64,000 bases of DNA from Phyllostachys edulis. Taxonomy: Eukaryota > Streptophyta > Magnoliopsida > Poales > Poaceae. A model generated the notes under the pieces. That model made no database searches. It had not been told where the DNA came from and was given only the letters and a program-made list of their open reading frames with translations. Numbering within the stretch: position 1 is the stretch's first letter; each line of letters opens with the position of its first letter. This document shows positions 10,806-23,998 of this stretch, piece after piece. The DNA lies in assembly GCA_036346405.1 (NCBI GenBank), contig CM070546.1, positions 97,752,288 to 97,816,287 on the forward strand. The letters run 5' to 3'. The translations under genes and the position numbers were made by a program.

Positions 10806-12863
10806 CCTTGGTTATTCATGGGCCATGGTTTCAGCAAGTGGACGACGTTCGAGGAGCTAAACGCATCTACAGAGCACCGTGAAGTTGTCGTTGATCTTAT
10901 CCAAGGCATCACGAATACTCTAATCGAGCGAGTGCTCAAAGCGCCGTACGATCTCTCTCGTGCGAGGTGTGAGAGTACCTTTGCTCTCATGCGCAAGAGG
11001 GTAGTCGATGTTGTTCTCACCATGTGTAGATCCGCATGACCCTGCCATTGTTAGTAGAAAACAACAAAACAAATTACAAGTATATGTTCCTATCAACTAC
11101 TAAGATCTGGAGGATCAAAGGTTGCTCACACTCAAGCTTATACCAAGTTCTTACCAAGCAAATAGGTGGTGATCAGCAACTAGGGTCGGTGTCAAATGCT
11201 CTCGGAAGATTGACAAAGCGATTGCAAGCAACTGGTACCTGTGCAATGGTAGAAGGTGGAGCTAGGATAGGCTTCAATATGGTAGCAAAGATTAGAAACA
11301 ATCAAATCAGTAATGCAAGTTGAAAAATTGTTCAAAGTACTAGTCAATGTCACTGATCCTAGCCTAATCAAAGCCTACAAAGCACAGAGGATGAAAGGTG
11401 TATGAACGGACACGCAAAGATCAATGTGAATTGATGTAAGCAAAGGAAAATCTCACACCAAGTGTTAGGAGAGATGCTAGCCAACTACTCAAACTTCTTT
11501 CTAAGGGCACAAGATTGTTCACACGATGTAGAGCACAAAAGCTGAATAACGTGCAATGTAAACAACCCTCTAGTTTAAGTAGTAAACAACAGTTAGTCTC
11601 AAGAGATGAAAAAGCAAAGTTCTATATGTCTTATATATGCTCTTTTGAAAGGTTTCAATGAGATCTACAACTTTACAGTTGAGGCGAGCCCCAAATTATG
11701 AAGGGAAGACCGAAAGAAACACCAAAAACAAAAACTGAAAACTTGTGACACAAATTTAGGGCCGCAGATGGCCAATTTTGGGGCCCCTGGATGGTGACTA
11801 GCACAAGCCAATTGTTCTTATTGGATGAGCCTCATAGTTAGCTTTCCAACGAATCTGAGAACGTCAAATTCGGACACCGTATGCAAAAGTTATGCCCATT
11901 TTACTTAAGGTGTCTCGGAATCGGAATCCACTCGGACTCGAATTCGTCTCGGTTTCAATCTTCGAACTGCTATATCTTTTGATCCCGTGGGCCAAACTTG
12001 CTGAAATTTTTTTAGAAGATTTTGGATGTATGAAGAAGGGCTCATCCAATTTTCACTTGTTTTTGCGAAAGTTTAACGCACTTTCCAAATTTAGGAAAGG
12101 TGGACTCTCTCTCTTTTTTTCTTCTGTTTTTTTCTCCTCTCTTTTTTTTCTTCCTTTTTTCTCGCTTTTTTTTCTTCTATTTTCTCTTGAAACCGAAACC
12201 ACTCTTCCCTTTTCCTTCTTCTTGAAAAACTAAAACAAACTCTTTAGGGCTTCCCTTTCAAACTTCCTCTCTGAAACCAAAAGATGTGATCCGAAACCCT
12301 AAAAGTGGTGGCAATGAGCTGTTGATGGCCACGACAGTGATGGAAAATGTGATGCAGCGGCGGTAGTCCCTAGGGCGGTCGCGGCAAGGAGTGGCTGCAC
12401 CTTGGGTGGCCATAGTAAGGAGTGGCAGCGTCTTCGGTGGCTGCGACAAGGAGTGAAGGTTGTCGCGACAGGGGAAGGGGTGGCATGACAAGGGATGAGG
12501 AAGCTGCGGCAGGGAGGACTGGCAGTGGGAGGTTTGCTGGGGCAAGGGAGGGGGTGGCGTGGTAGGGGATGAGGAAGACCTTGCGGCAGGGAGGATTAGA
12601 AGGTGATGATGTGACCTGCGGCAAGAAAAGATCAAGCAACACACATATGCCACTAGACGACGACTAACTAGATAATAACTAGAACTAGAATTTAGCAACT
12701 AACACGACGATGCAACCAAAAATTCAACAAGCAAAAACTGAAAAGAAAAATTAAAAGGCACAGATTGGTTTGGACGATGAACTAACCCTAATTTTTTTGT
12801 GGACTGTAGGTAAAAACGAATCTACTACTAGAAAATGGGAAACTCTCACCGATCAACTGTAGT
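10806..12863 (-). other. Leader of the gag-protease Ty3 element
   Basis: About 2 kb between the primer-binding site and gag. It has a T-rich tract (12110-12240) and a GC-rich part (12300-12620) built of AAGGAGTGGC-like repeats. Open frames in this part look compositional; no domain is recognised. Confidence 0.6.
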
Positions 12864-12873
12864 TCTGATACCA
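12864..12873 (-). other. Primer-binding site, initiator tRNA-Met type
   Basis: Reads TGGTATCAGA on the minus strand, two bases inside the 5' LTR, matching the 3' end complement of tRNA-iMet used by many plant LTR elements. Confidence 0.9.
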
Positions 12874-12875
12874 CC

Positions 12876-13611
12876 TGATGTGACAATGGGTGTCCCGATC
12901 TTTCAGTGAGATGGATAATTCGATTTGGGTGGAGATGACTCTCATGATTCGGCTACCAATCGCACACGACCAATATGCCCACAATCGCTAAACCAACTCC
13001 GTATTTGTTATCGACCTTGCTAAAAGCACGATCGACCTGACCACGAAGGTCTATTCCTGCATGCAATCGAAGAACAAGCAAGAACACGATAAATAAGCAA
13101 TATGAAATTATGAATATGAATTAAGAATTGTATTGATAAGTGGGGTTCTGAAGACAATGTCGCTGTTGATCTCGCCAAATAAGAGGACAAAGCACAAAGT
13201 AAAGCTAAACTTCAATAAACAAAACCCGAATTTTGCTAAAGGGCGGCGACTCCTATATGAAGAGTGCAGCCAGGAGGTGGGAACCCTAGGGCTGATGTTA
13301 CTATTCATAGGTACTGTTCACATAAATAGTATGGGCTCCCTAGGGTGGCCGGCCAGCATATGGGCCAAGTCAACCCATACATAACATAGCCCGTGGGCCA
13401 ACAATTGGTGATGAAGCACCATGGCAAGTACACGCAGCACCATGACATGTAGATGTAGCTCGGTTTGTAGGAGTAGAAGTAGCTCGGTCCAATTGGGGAA
13501 TATGGCATTGCAGTGGCCGAAAGTCCAATTGGAGAAGATGTGGTTGAAGTAGAGGATGCAGTTTAGCGGGTTGAAGTAGTGGTTGCATCCTTAAGGTTGA
13601 TGTGCTCATCA
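12876..13611 (-). repeat. 5' LTR of the gag-protease Ty3 element
   Basis: 736 bp, matching 8183-8919 along its length with scattered substitutions. It ends CTCATCA directly before the GGAAC duplication. Confidence 0.9.
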
Positions 13612-15936
13612 GGAACTTTACAAATTAATTAGCTAGGTCTGTCCCACTCTAGACTTGTGGTAGTACGGAATGTCTTTACAATCCGCAGCTCGCAGACCGG
13701 TCCTTAATTGACTGGGCGACTCCTAAAACAAGCCCCTAGGCCTCGACCATTCACGAAGACGAGCCCGTGTATAAACCTGCACCCACCAACTATCCAATTC
13801 GCCCAAGTCTAAACCAGTTTTCCATTTTACTTTGCTTTTCAAATCATTTGCAAATTTCTATGGCATAATAATGACATAGACTCATTTTAAATCCATGGTT
13901 GAATCTTTGGCTAAAATTCTCCAAATCAAATACTTTTGGGTCTAAGCATGACTAAGCATAATTTTTCCCAAAATATTCTAGCTCATACTATTGCATAAAC
14001 TAGATTTTCATCTAATGTGTCAAGGTATGTTTCATTCAATATCAAAGTTGGCTATACAATGGTAATGACAATAACTATAATTTAAAATAGGTATTTAAAT
14101 TACATTGAATGGAAATAAGGATGTAATAATAATTTTAAATAGAATTTAAATAATTTGAAATATTAGGATTCAAATATGATCAAAGGATGTAACTTGCCTT
14201 GCTCAATTATTTGTTCTCAAACGCATCGAAATCTGACTCTCTGAAGTCGCTGAAATCTATACGTGAAAATAAGTCATTCAAATAAACTCCAAATTAAATA
14301 ATTTTGGTTTAGATAGCCATATCTTGAATTTAGATGAATTTAGAAATTTGAATAACTTGAATCAGAGCTCAAACGAAGGAGAACGGGCTTTCGGAAGACT
14401 GAAAATCACATGAAATGATGAAAAAAGGAATTTCAGAATTTATGGAATTAATTTTCTAAAGGAAAATCATATTACTGCATCATGATGATGTTAGCTGCTG
14501 ATAAATTGTTTTGAGCCAATGACATGTGGGCCCAGGTCTTGTGGACCGGGTCCATGAAGTCGAGATTGGTCCACCATGGACTCGGCGCATAGCACAGTGG
14601 CTAAGCCACGTGTGCATGACACGCGGGCATGAGACATGGGCAAGGGAGCTGAGCTGGCGATGACATGGTAGTGAGGTGGCGTTGACGTGGGCAGTGGCGC
14701 GCGGGTACGGCGGCATGGCGACGGCTGGCGAGGGCATAGGCAAAGAGAGGAGGTGATGGTGAGCGTGATGCTTACCTCGGTTACGGTAGGGCACGCACAA
14801 GTGGCCGACGGCGAGGTAAGAGGCGGTGGCGCGGCGCGGGCTCGTGACGGCGAGGTACTCCGACGAGGGAAATGTGAGAACGTGGTAGAATGTGATGCGA
14901 TGAATCCGGCGGTGAGGACAATGTCGACGGAGACTCACGTACGAAGGCGTAATCGGCAGTGAAGTACTTGTGGCCAGCGGTGAGGAAAATGCCGATTCCG
15001 GTGAGGTGGAAGCGAGGAAGGAGGGTGAGTTCAGGGAATGGAATAAGGAGTGAGAGGGGTGCACGAGGCTCCCTTTTATAGGGGCGGAGGAGGCTGGGGG
15101 GAAGAGATCGGGATCACGGGCTTTGCGACGGATGGTGCGGGTTCGGCGGAATAGTGGTGCGGAAAAGAGGGGATAAGGCAAAATGGGGGTGGCGGGAGGA
15201 GGGGATAAGATGCGCACGTGGGCGATGGAAAATAGGGAAGAAAACGTGGCAGTTGCGGAGCTCCAAGAAGGAACACTGGCGATCGGGACAGAGGAAGAAG
15301 AAAGAAAGAGGAAAGAGAAAGGGGAAGGCGGCTAACCAGCGGGTCCCACGTGGCAGAGAGAGAGAAGAGGAAAGAGAGAGAGGAGGGGCGCACTAACAGG
15401 TGGGGGCCATATGGAAGTGAGAGGGAGAGGGGAGGCACGGGGTGGCCTGGTGCGGCTGGAGTTGGGCCGCACACAAGGAAATAGAAGAAGGGCTGGGGAG
15501 ATTGGGCCCAAAGGTAATTCCAGATTTTAATGAATTAGTAAATTTAGAAATTGAGATAAATTAATTAGGTTTTTAGAAAATAGCAAAAAGAGTTCAAAAA
15601 TTCTAGAAAAATTCACAGAAATTCCTTGAATTATATTGAACTTAATAAAATTATTTTCAACTTAAAGTTGGCTTTTATTTTTGCAAATAAAATATTTTTA
15701 ATTTATGGAAATTAGGAAAATCTTTTAAAAAAACCAAAAATTCAAGAAATTAATTAAATTATCCTTTTTTAACTTTAAATCCAAGAAAATCACAGAAAAC
15801 TTAATAAATTTTATTTTTGACTTTTAAAATTTAGGAAATTAAAGAAAAGCAATAAAACTCTTTTAAATATCAGAAAATCCAATAAAATAATAACTTTATT
15901 AAGTTTTATTTTGGTAACATAACTTGAGATGTTACA

Positions 15937-17709
15937 TCGCCCCTCTCCCTCCTACATCCCCTGACCACAACACCGTCCGTCCCCAAATTGAGCTCCACCT
16001 CCGCCGCCTCCCTACTCCATCTCCCCACCTCATCCCACCTTAGTCCCCACCCCTTTGATCCAAATATGTCACCGCCCTGTGCCGCTACAATGGCGAGATA
16101 CGCGAAGCACCAACGCAAGGTTTTGGTCCATTGATCTACACCGCATCCAGTCGGCCATCGCCTCCGACTCCACTCCGTGTGTGTCCCCATATCTCTCTCT
16201 GTGAGTGTGTTCCCAATGGGGTGGATATATTTCATTTTGTATGAGATGAAGAATCTACAGCTTGAGTAATGTGAATCCTAAAAATTGTGATGCGGTTTTG
16301 TCGAACTATTCTCCACGGAAGTTCCAATCGTGAAGCCTGGTGAAGTGTCCACATGGATCTATGGACAGGCTAGCTGTGCTACCTTTGAGTGCTCTTGGTA
16401 AGCTCCAAACTTAAGGATAGCGCTGATGTTGGTCATGAAAATAAGTAATGTGTGTGAAAAGAAATGATGCACTACTATGTTTAGTTGTGGACACATATTT
16501 GCTACTATCTTTGGCCAATGATGACTGTTGTGTGTGGATGCCTCACCCATATCTTGGTGTCAATCTTTATGGTATGTGATCAATGGGTGGCTTCAACTCT
16601 AAGAAAACATATCAGGGGCCTTGACACCAGAAGAAATTGTATGTATTTATCTTGTCTATGTCTGAGGCCATGAGTTTTTTTGGGATGGCACATGCAGAGT
16701 GAAGCTTTTATGTATTGCCAAGGATGAAACTTTGCTATTATCTTGTTGTCCATGTCGTTGCTCCTCTTGTCTGAGCTCTTGATGACTGCATTGTCATGTT
16801 GGCATAGTCAGACTTTGTTTTGCATGCCTACAAGGAGCTCGGTAAGAAGAGTGGTGACTTGCCAACATTAGTTCGCAGCCATAATTGGCGATGTCTGAGG
16901 CTTGGCATTACTGTTTCTTCTTATTGTCCCATGTTGTTGATTCTTTTGGATGTTTGATGCACCTCATTTTATTTCTTGCCAATGATGACAATTTTCCATT
17001 ATTTTATTGTCCATGTTTTTGCTCTTCTTGTGAGAGCTCCTGATGACTTGGTGGTCATATCGACACAGTTTGACTTAGTTTGTATGCGTCCCAGAAGCTC
17101 TACAAAAATTGCAGTGATTTGGCCAGCATCACGTTGCTACCATATTTGGTTGAGACTAAGGTTTGGCACTATTTTGTAGTCCGTTTTTATGAGCAATTAT
17201 GTGCAATTATTTTTGGTTCTTATGGAGATGTGTTTGTTTGAAAAAATTTAGTCTCCTGCATGCTTTTGGCATATAACTCTATAATATAAAATTCTAACTG
17301 TGGTTAGCCAATGCAGGTTGACGAAAACCTCGGTTTATATGTGGTGAGCTACCTCTGGTCGCACTGATCCAACAGCTTCAACTACATCTTTGTAAGCTCT
17401 AGTCTTGAGCAATTAAAAATTATGATTATTTTCCATATCTATCTATGTTGTACTGCTGTTTGTGATGTTATTAATTCCATATGGATGTGTTATTGTTGTT
17501 ACTTTCACTGTTTGTGCACTAGTGTACTTACATATGTGGTCCTTGTACACTTTCTGGCTGTTAACATTCATAGCTCGGGTAGAAACTCCTCTACTTCTTA
17601 GTGTTTGCATGGTGTACTAATTGTCTATAATTACTACTGCATACTAAAATGACAAGTCATCTTGTTTTAAACACAAAACAATCTAATGGCAGAATGATAG
17701 TGGACGTAT
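15937..17709 (+). other. CACTA-1 region between solo LTR and transposase exons
   Basis: Continues the pyrimidine-rich leader interrupted at 7230, then becomes a T-rich intron-like stretch with repeated CTTGTTGTCCATGT-like words (about 16740-17010). No conserved coding segment is seen before 17710. Confidence 0.55.
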
Positions 17710-19177
17710 AGTGGTTGGCGTCATGGTTCTGCCCCCACTAATGAATGGATAGAACAAACCAACCTATTCTTAGATTGTGCCTTCTCCATGACCTGTGTAG
17801 TTGAAGGTGACACCATTAAGTGTCTATGTGTCTTGTGCCGTAACTATTTTAGGAATAAAAGGAATGCTATAGAGATGCACTTGTGTAAGCATGTGTTTAG
17901 GGATAACTATAAGATATGAACAACACATGATAAGAGACTTGTTGGGCAGGATGAACCTGGATCTTCAATGGCTCATGAGGGATTTGATGAAATTGATCGC
18001 ATATATAATATGTTAGTTGACCTAGACAGTGAACAACCACCAAAAATTGTTGAGGATCCAACACCCTCTGCTAGGGCTTTCTATAGGATGGTCCCTAGTG
18101 CAGATGAATTGGTCTATGACAACACTACACACTCAACTATCTCTAAATTCACAATACAATATGTCAATTGCACACTACGACGATCCCTTGTAGTTAATCC
18201 ATGAACTACTTCCCGTGTAGTCTAAGTTGGCTGCAGACTTCTACCATTCTAAGAAAATGTTAGAGGGCCTTGGTATGCGATATGTTAATATTGATGGGTG
18301 TTACAATAATTGCATGCTTTACTACAAAGATAACGAGCACAAGAGAAATGTGACTTTTGTGACATCTCCCGCTATGTGCCAGGACAGAATAAAGTCCCAC
18401 GCAAGGTCTTGTGGTATCTCCCCATTACAAATAGGCTACAAAGGTTGTATGCACATGATGAGACCACTAAGGCAATGCAATCACACATACGGTCCACATA
18501 TGGTAAGATGGCGCACCCTTGTGATGGGGAAGCATGGCAACAATTTGATATAGATTTCCCAGATTTTGCGAGAGATCTGAGAAATGTGTGACTTGCTATT
18601 GCAACTGATGGTTTCACACCCTTCAGTTCTGGTGTGGCTCCTTACTCATGTTGGCCAGTCTTTGTTTCGCCATTAAATCTGCCCCTAGGCATGCTTATGA
18701 GGCCACAATATATATTCCTTGCCCTTGTTATACCGAGTCCTAAGTATCCAGGGAAGAAATTGAATATTCTAATGTAACCGTTAGTTGATGAACATGTCAA
18801 GTTGTGGGATAGGGTAGAAACATGGGATGTTTCATGCAAGGAAAACTTTACCATGAGGGCATCCTATCTATGGTCCGTCCATGGTCTCCCTGCTTATGGT
18901 AATTTTGTTGGATGGAGCACCCATGGTCTATTCGTGTATCCACAATGTCTATGTGATAGCAAAGCTTTTCAACTCTGTAGTGGTCACAAAGCTTGCTGGT
19001 TTGATTGTCATAGGCATTTCCCAGCTAGAAACCATGAATTCATAATTACCATAAATATACAAATGTCAGATGAAGCACCAAGGCAATGCATTTTGAAAGA
19101 ACACAAAAGTGTCGGATGAAGCACCTAGGCATTTAAGGGGAGAGGAAGTGCAAGAAAAAATGAACACACTTGTAGGT
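17710..19177 (+). pseudogene. TNP2-like CACTA transposase remnant (CACTA-1)
   Basis: Element-encoded transposase of the En/Spm superfamily. The first segment, starting SGWRHGSAPTNEW, is a transposase-associated zinc domain (CLCVLC...HLCKH). A TGA stands where the family has Trp (NYKI-stop-TTHDK), near 17918. Next come EGFDEIDRIYNML, CYNNCMLYYKD, a KVLWYLPI/RLQRLYAHDET block, the HPCDGEAWQQFD motif with ATDGF (a family-conserved Asp) and the PAYGNFVGWST block with clustered cysteines. Several frameshifts join 17968-18204, 18227-18350, 18376-18591 and 18600-19119. The gene is cut at 19177 by the next insertion. Dead as it stands. Confidence 0.88.
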
Positions 19178-21929
19178 TGTTAGGACCCAAATATGCAAAT
19201 CGGGACCCTCTGTGTATGCTGCACTAGTCCAGGATCACACTAGTGCATGCAGTGTTAACATAGATGAATATAATTCCACACAAGACGAATATAAGAATAA
19301 ATGAATAATTTGAATAGTAAATAATGGTTGTGACCTTATGGTCGAGTTTACACTTATTAAGCAACGCAGGGTGGAACACTAAGTAAAGAAATAGCAGCGA
19401 AATGGAAGCAACTCTAGTGGGAACCCGTCGACTTGCCACGGCAACCGATTGAGATCAAGACCTAACGATCAACCTCCTCGTGAAACTCTTCCTCAAAAGT
19501 AGGTGAAGACTCATCCACTTCAACTGAATGATGATTGCAACAAGAATGTGTACTTCGAGTACTCAGCAAATTGTACCACACAATGCAATTATAGATGATA
19601 GCTTATTTAAAAGAAAATGACTTCTATGGTTATTTTGCAAAAGCAACACTTGCATTTGAATACAAATAATAGATTGAAAACGTAATTAAAACAAATAAAC
19701 AATAATAATTTAACAAATATTTCACAAAGCTCACATAGCCTAATCAATTTCTTTCACACAACCATATGAGTTAATTCACACATCTGTCACTCCCAATTGT
19801 TTTATAATCCACCCCACGTATGAAATCCTCGAGCATGTCCATGACCGTAGATGCGGCTGTTCGAATAGATTAATTAACACTCTGCAGAGGTTGTACACTT
19901 TACCCACATGATATAATCAGTGTAGCTAGCACCAATTATAACAAACATTTCCAAAACTTCATCTCAACAGTTAACTCTCCCGATGTGCATACCGTCGATC
20001 CCAACCTCACTCGTTGGTCTGACACACACCGTTGGACCTGGAGACAGTGAACCGCCTATAAATGTGACCCCAAACAAAGTAGCACACACCCCCAACCTGG
20101 CACACAGTCTAACCTACTACCTGAGTAGTCAATGCCGAGACTCCGTAACTTACTAAGTTAGTCATGTCCCATACCAGGCATATGGTTGTACAATTATAGC
20201 TCAGTTCAATGGCATACAAAGTTAAGTCCTTAATTGACAAAGGCGAGACTACCGGTTTCTATAATCAAATTGCCAAGATTCACATTTTTCAAGCACACAG
20301 TTCCACCATACCATAATTCTTTCCACCCGCCTGAGTCCAAATCTTTTCACACCCTATTGATTAAGTGCAACACATATCATCAATGAGTGACAACATACAT
20401 CGCACAATCTTTTCACAAAGAAGTTCCATAATCACTTAATCAAGTTTAGATTTGCCGTTCAAAATGATATTAATGACTCGTTGCAAGGCTAAGCAAATTA
20501 ATCATGTTTAACCAACCCACGTTGGTGCTATGATAATACCAACTAGTAGTTAACCAAGCTAGGGTGACAAATGATCATGATGATTCAATAATCAAGGTGG
20601 ACATAATCAAGTAGGTGCATTGCTAATCCCAAAGTATTAAAGAATTTAATAATTGAAATTACATGCAATAGTTTGAATAAAGTAATTTTGGAAAACTGGG
20701 GGCAATATGGTCAAAGGCACAACTTGCTTTGAAACAAGTCTTGACACATGTCTTGAGCTTGATCAACTTCTCCTTCCTCGAATGCTCCCGAAGTATCAAT
20801 GTCTACTCGCAAACGAAAGCAAAAAGACAAATAAATACAAAACAGAGCAACAAATAAACTCCAAAAATTAAATAAAATTCACAGGAAGGTAGAGCTTGAA
20901 TTTAGAGACTTGAATGGACTTAATCGGAGTTCGTATGAGGAAGAACGAGCTCTAAGAAGTTGGCTGACTCAGAAAATCAAGGGAAAAAAGGAGAGAGAAC
21001 TAACAGGTGGGACCCACTCGGAAAATAATTTTGTGATTTAAAGAAAATCCCTAAAATTTGAATAGAGGCTGACAGGTGGGACCCATGGTCTACAGACCGG
21101 GTTGATGGATTTGGTCCATAGGTCTACTAGCTCACGAGTTCACTGCACATTGCACTAACACGTGGGGTCCACATGTCATAGACTAGTTCTACGATAGACT
21201 AGGTCCACCGAGGTTTATATCTAGGGTTTGGGTGCGGTGGCGGCTAAGGTGTTAGCGGGTTGCACACATGTGGCTGACACGGAGGTAGTGACGAGGCGGC
21301 ATGTGGGACCAGGGTGATCACGCGGTGGTGGTTTTGACGCAAGGCTGACGCGACAGAACTGGCACTAGCATGGCAACCAGGTGGTGTACACAATGATGAT
21401 GGTGTCGATGTGGATGGCAGCGGTGCTTAGGACCCGGAGGTCACTGGTGGTAGGGGCTATGGCGGCGGACACGAAGGGGTACATTGGGTAGCGGAGGCGG
21501 CGGCGAACTCGGTGGTGGACTCGCGGCGACCGGAGATGGACGGAGTTGGCCAGCGACGAGGACGAAGCGATGGCTAGGGTTCGGGCTTGACGGCAATGGT
21601 GCTAGGGCGACGCTCCGGTGACGGCGAGGGTGGCATCGAGATGAGGACGTCGAGGCAGTCCCGATAGTGGCGACAAGAGGCGGCAATGGCGAGGACGGAG
21701 GGTTTCAGTTGAAGACGAAGACGATGCCATTGGCGATAGCACTAGACTACGCCGAGCGACGCATTTACTAGGGAAAAGAGGTGGCACGTGGGTGTTCCGG
21801 GTCCCTGGCTTTAAATATTCCTAGGAGGCATGCTCGACCCAAACTCCGAGGTCGTGGTGGCGACGGAGCACAGGCTAACAGGCGGGCCCAAAAGCGTGGC
21901 AGACACAGACTCAACGTGGCGCCGATTTG

Positions 21930-22010
<81 letters not shown>

Positions 22011-22380
22011 CATGGGTCAAGCGATGCGGAACTGGGGTGGAGGGAGAGAGAAGATGTGGGACGGGAGTTGGATTTTGGCCCAAAAAACCTTCCAACGATT
22101 TTTTATTTAGTTTTCTATTTTAGAAAATACATAAAATACAAATGGAAAATTAAAAATAGCAAATAAACTTGAAAAATTCCTAGAAAAATACTTCCTAGCA
22201 CAAAGAACTCAAATAAAATAATTTTGTAATTAATTGATGTTCATATTAATCACATTAAATTGATTTGACTTTAGAAAGTCACATTTAAGCTTTATTAAAT
22301 AAAACAAAAATTGGTGAAAATTTCCAGAGTTCTAAACTACACAAAAAGGTTTTTGAAAACTAAAAAATTGGAATGTTACA
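19178..22380 (-). mobile_element. Solo-LTR-like element inside the TNP2 remnant
   Basis: A 3.2-kb block from TGTTAGGACCC to GGAATGTTACA. It is flanked by TAGGT (19173-19177) and TAAGT (22381-22385), a 5-bp TSD with one change. Same family as 7230-15936: similar ends, shared GACAGGTGGGACCCA and TGGGCCCA-like stretches, and near-equal length. No coding domain. It contains an AT/GA microsatellite. Confidence 0.72.
21932..22011. repeat. (AT)n-(GA)n compound microsatellite
   Basis: About 54 bp of alternating AT followed by about 25 bp of GA. It lies within the solo LTR; the Tyr-Ile repeat ORFs here are artefacts of it. Confidence 0.97.
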
Positions 22381-23292
22381 TAAGTTACACTAAAAACTTT
22401 GGTAAAACACACAATTGGACCCACATAAGCTGCTTTTGGCAACTTCCATACTTTCCCACATAAGTTTCACTCATGATTAGGATGCTATAAATTCCATTGG
22501 GAGTGGAGGTGACTTAGGCTATAGACTAAGTACTGGCTATCGTGCAACTTAATCTAGTTACCGAATGTGACTTTATGGACACCTTGATGCTTATGAACTC
22601 TACTGGGATGTTTTTGTATTGTGCAACTTAGGCAATAGCCCAAGAACTCTACTAGTTGATGTTTGTATTGAATCCAAGTTAATGCTTGGGAAAATGCATT
22701 GTGAATGTGCAATGGGCTAGACTGATGTCTCCTGAGTGAATTGTGGATGTGCAATGTGTGATGTTAGATGTATATGAATATGCTGTATTGAATGAATGTG
22801 CAATGTGCCATATGCTGTATTGATTCCATGCCATATGTTGTATTGATTCTATATTGAAAGTATTTTCCTCACGGCATGTCAGTTTTCCTGAAATAAAGGT
22901 GATGTCGTTTTCCTGATGGGGAAACGACAAAGAAATTTCACCGCATTAACCCGGCGCAGTCATTTTCCCGACAGCTACACCGACACAGATTACCCTTTAG
23001 ATATCTTGTAGGTGATTATTTTCCTGACTAGACACATTAGGGATTACATGCCTGTCGATCTTTCTTGGTGGGTATCCGACAAGGCATTGAACATGCAAAA
23101 CCTGATGAGGGCGAAATTCTCCTGCCGGGGAATGTCGTCGGCAAAACAATCCCTGTCAGGTAACCGTCATGCATTTACAATTTTCGCGTTCTCATTGTCC
23201 TCACGGTTTCCTGTCAGGATTTATTTTCCTGACGGTTATTAACTTATTTCTCACGATTTTCCCCGTCATGAAAATTAACCATCCTGGTAGTG
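22381..23292 (+). other. CACTA-1 3' region and terminal repeats
   Basis: Begins with sequence interrupted by the solo LTR and contains GTATTGAATG/TATGCTGTATTGATTC-like short repeats at 22740-22860. From about 22860 there are many TTTTCCTGACGG-type words leading to the right end CCTGGTAGTG. Confidence 0.62.
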
Positions 23293-23998
23293 GCTTTCTG
23301 ACTTTTAATTAGAAATTTTTCTGCATGCCAGAGGTTTTGAAGTCATCTCGAATTTTTGTACTTATTTTGCATTTCAAATAACTATTATAATAAATCATGT
23401 TTTGGAATATGGGATTTTCATAGGAAAAGAAGTGGATGTGGGGTTTCCTATGAAATTCTAGTAAGACTTTTGTGTCCCAACTCCCAAACGGAGGTAAAAT
23501 CAGTTGAACTACTGCAAAATTGCTGCATGCATTAATGCGATATTTAAAAAGGATCATATATTCTATTTAGAGTATTTAATTACTACAAACACATATATGT
23601 ACAGCTCGTTTCTTTTTCCCTACTCTCCTCGTTTTCTTCTTCTCTACGCACCATGCATCTCATCTTGTGAAATGATATAATATATAACAGCCTTCCTATT
23701 CTACCCTTTCTTGTATTCCCTAGTAGTCACCCAGCTTCACCTCGCATGACCGATCACATCAAGATTCAATCTCAAAGCATTGAAACCTTGAAAAAGACCT
23801 ATAAATATCTGCCCTTCAAAATTAAAAACACATAAATCTTTACTATTATAAAAGGACTTGGTGGTGGTGGTGAGTCTACCATCCACCCCATCTTGAGTTG
23901 GTGAGATCTTTTGTGAATAAATATATGCACACATATATAAAATACTTAAATGATCTTCTGTGGATAATTAAATTATCTATGTTTATGGTTTGTGATAA
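23293..23998. other. Spacer between the two CACTA elements
   Basis: 706 bp, AT-rich, with a pyrimidine-rich patch near 23605-23650. No conserved coding segment, RNA gene or repeat end is recognised. Confidence 0.6.

Larger units (their letters stand above)
8183..13611 (-). mobile_element. Ty3/gypsy chromovirus-like retrotransposon, gag-protease only
   Basis: Complete LTR element on the minus strand with a perfect 5-bp TSD GGAAC (8178-8182 and 13612-13616). LTRs are 8183-8919 and 12876-13611. A primer-binding site matching initiator tRNA-Met and a polypurine tract lie at the expected junctions. The body has gag and protease, but reverse transcriptase, RNase H and integrase are absent. It inserted into the older solo LTR. 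Confidence 0.93.
7230..15936 (-). mobile_element. Long solo-LTR-like element inside CACTA-1 (split by a Ty3 element)
   Basis: Runs from TGTCGGACCC to GATGTTACA. Read on the minus strand it starts TGTAACATC and ends GGGTCCGACA. It shares layout and many segments with the element at 19178-22380, and without the nested 8183-13611 insertion it is about 3.27 kb, nearly the same length. Flanks CCGCT and TCGCC differ by two C/T changes, a weak TSD. Long LTRs with TGTAACAY starts occur in grass Ty3 elements. No internal coding region is present, so a solo LTR is the best reading. Confidence 0.6.
6707..23292 (+). mobile_element. CACTA-1: En/Spm-type DNA transposon with nested insertions
   Basis: The left end (6707) reads TACTACCAGG, then two differing bases, then GGTTAATTTTC. 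The right end (23292) is its inverted partner, with 20 of 22 bases equal after the first. Both ends carry repeated CGTGAGGAAAA/CCTGACGG-like subterminal motifs. A TNP2-type transposase remnant lies inside on the plus strand. The first base is T where CACTA expects C, and the 3-bp flanks differ (GTA left, GCT right), so one end may have been altered or exchanged. Without the insertions the element is about 4.7 kb, shorter than CACTA-2, and it lacks the second ORF seen there. Confidence 0.72.

Noticed and set aside
12258..12698. 146-codon ORF in the Ty3 leader
   Set aside because: Low-complexity frame from AAGGAGTGGC-like repeats; an overlapping frame is equally open.
14480..15474. 245- and 132-codon ORFs in the 7230-15936 LTR
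   Set aside because: They lie in a GC-rich LTR portion, lack motifs and are not kept in the sister LTR at 19178-22380.
21768..22166. Tyr-Ile repeat ORFs
   Set aside because: Translation of the AT/GA microsatellite.
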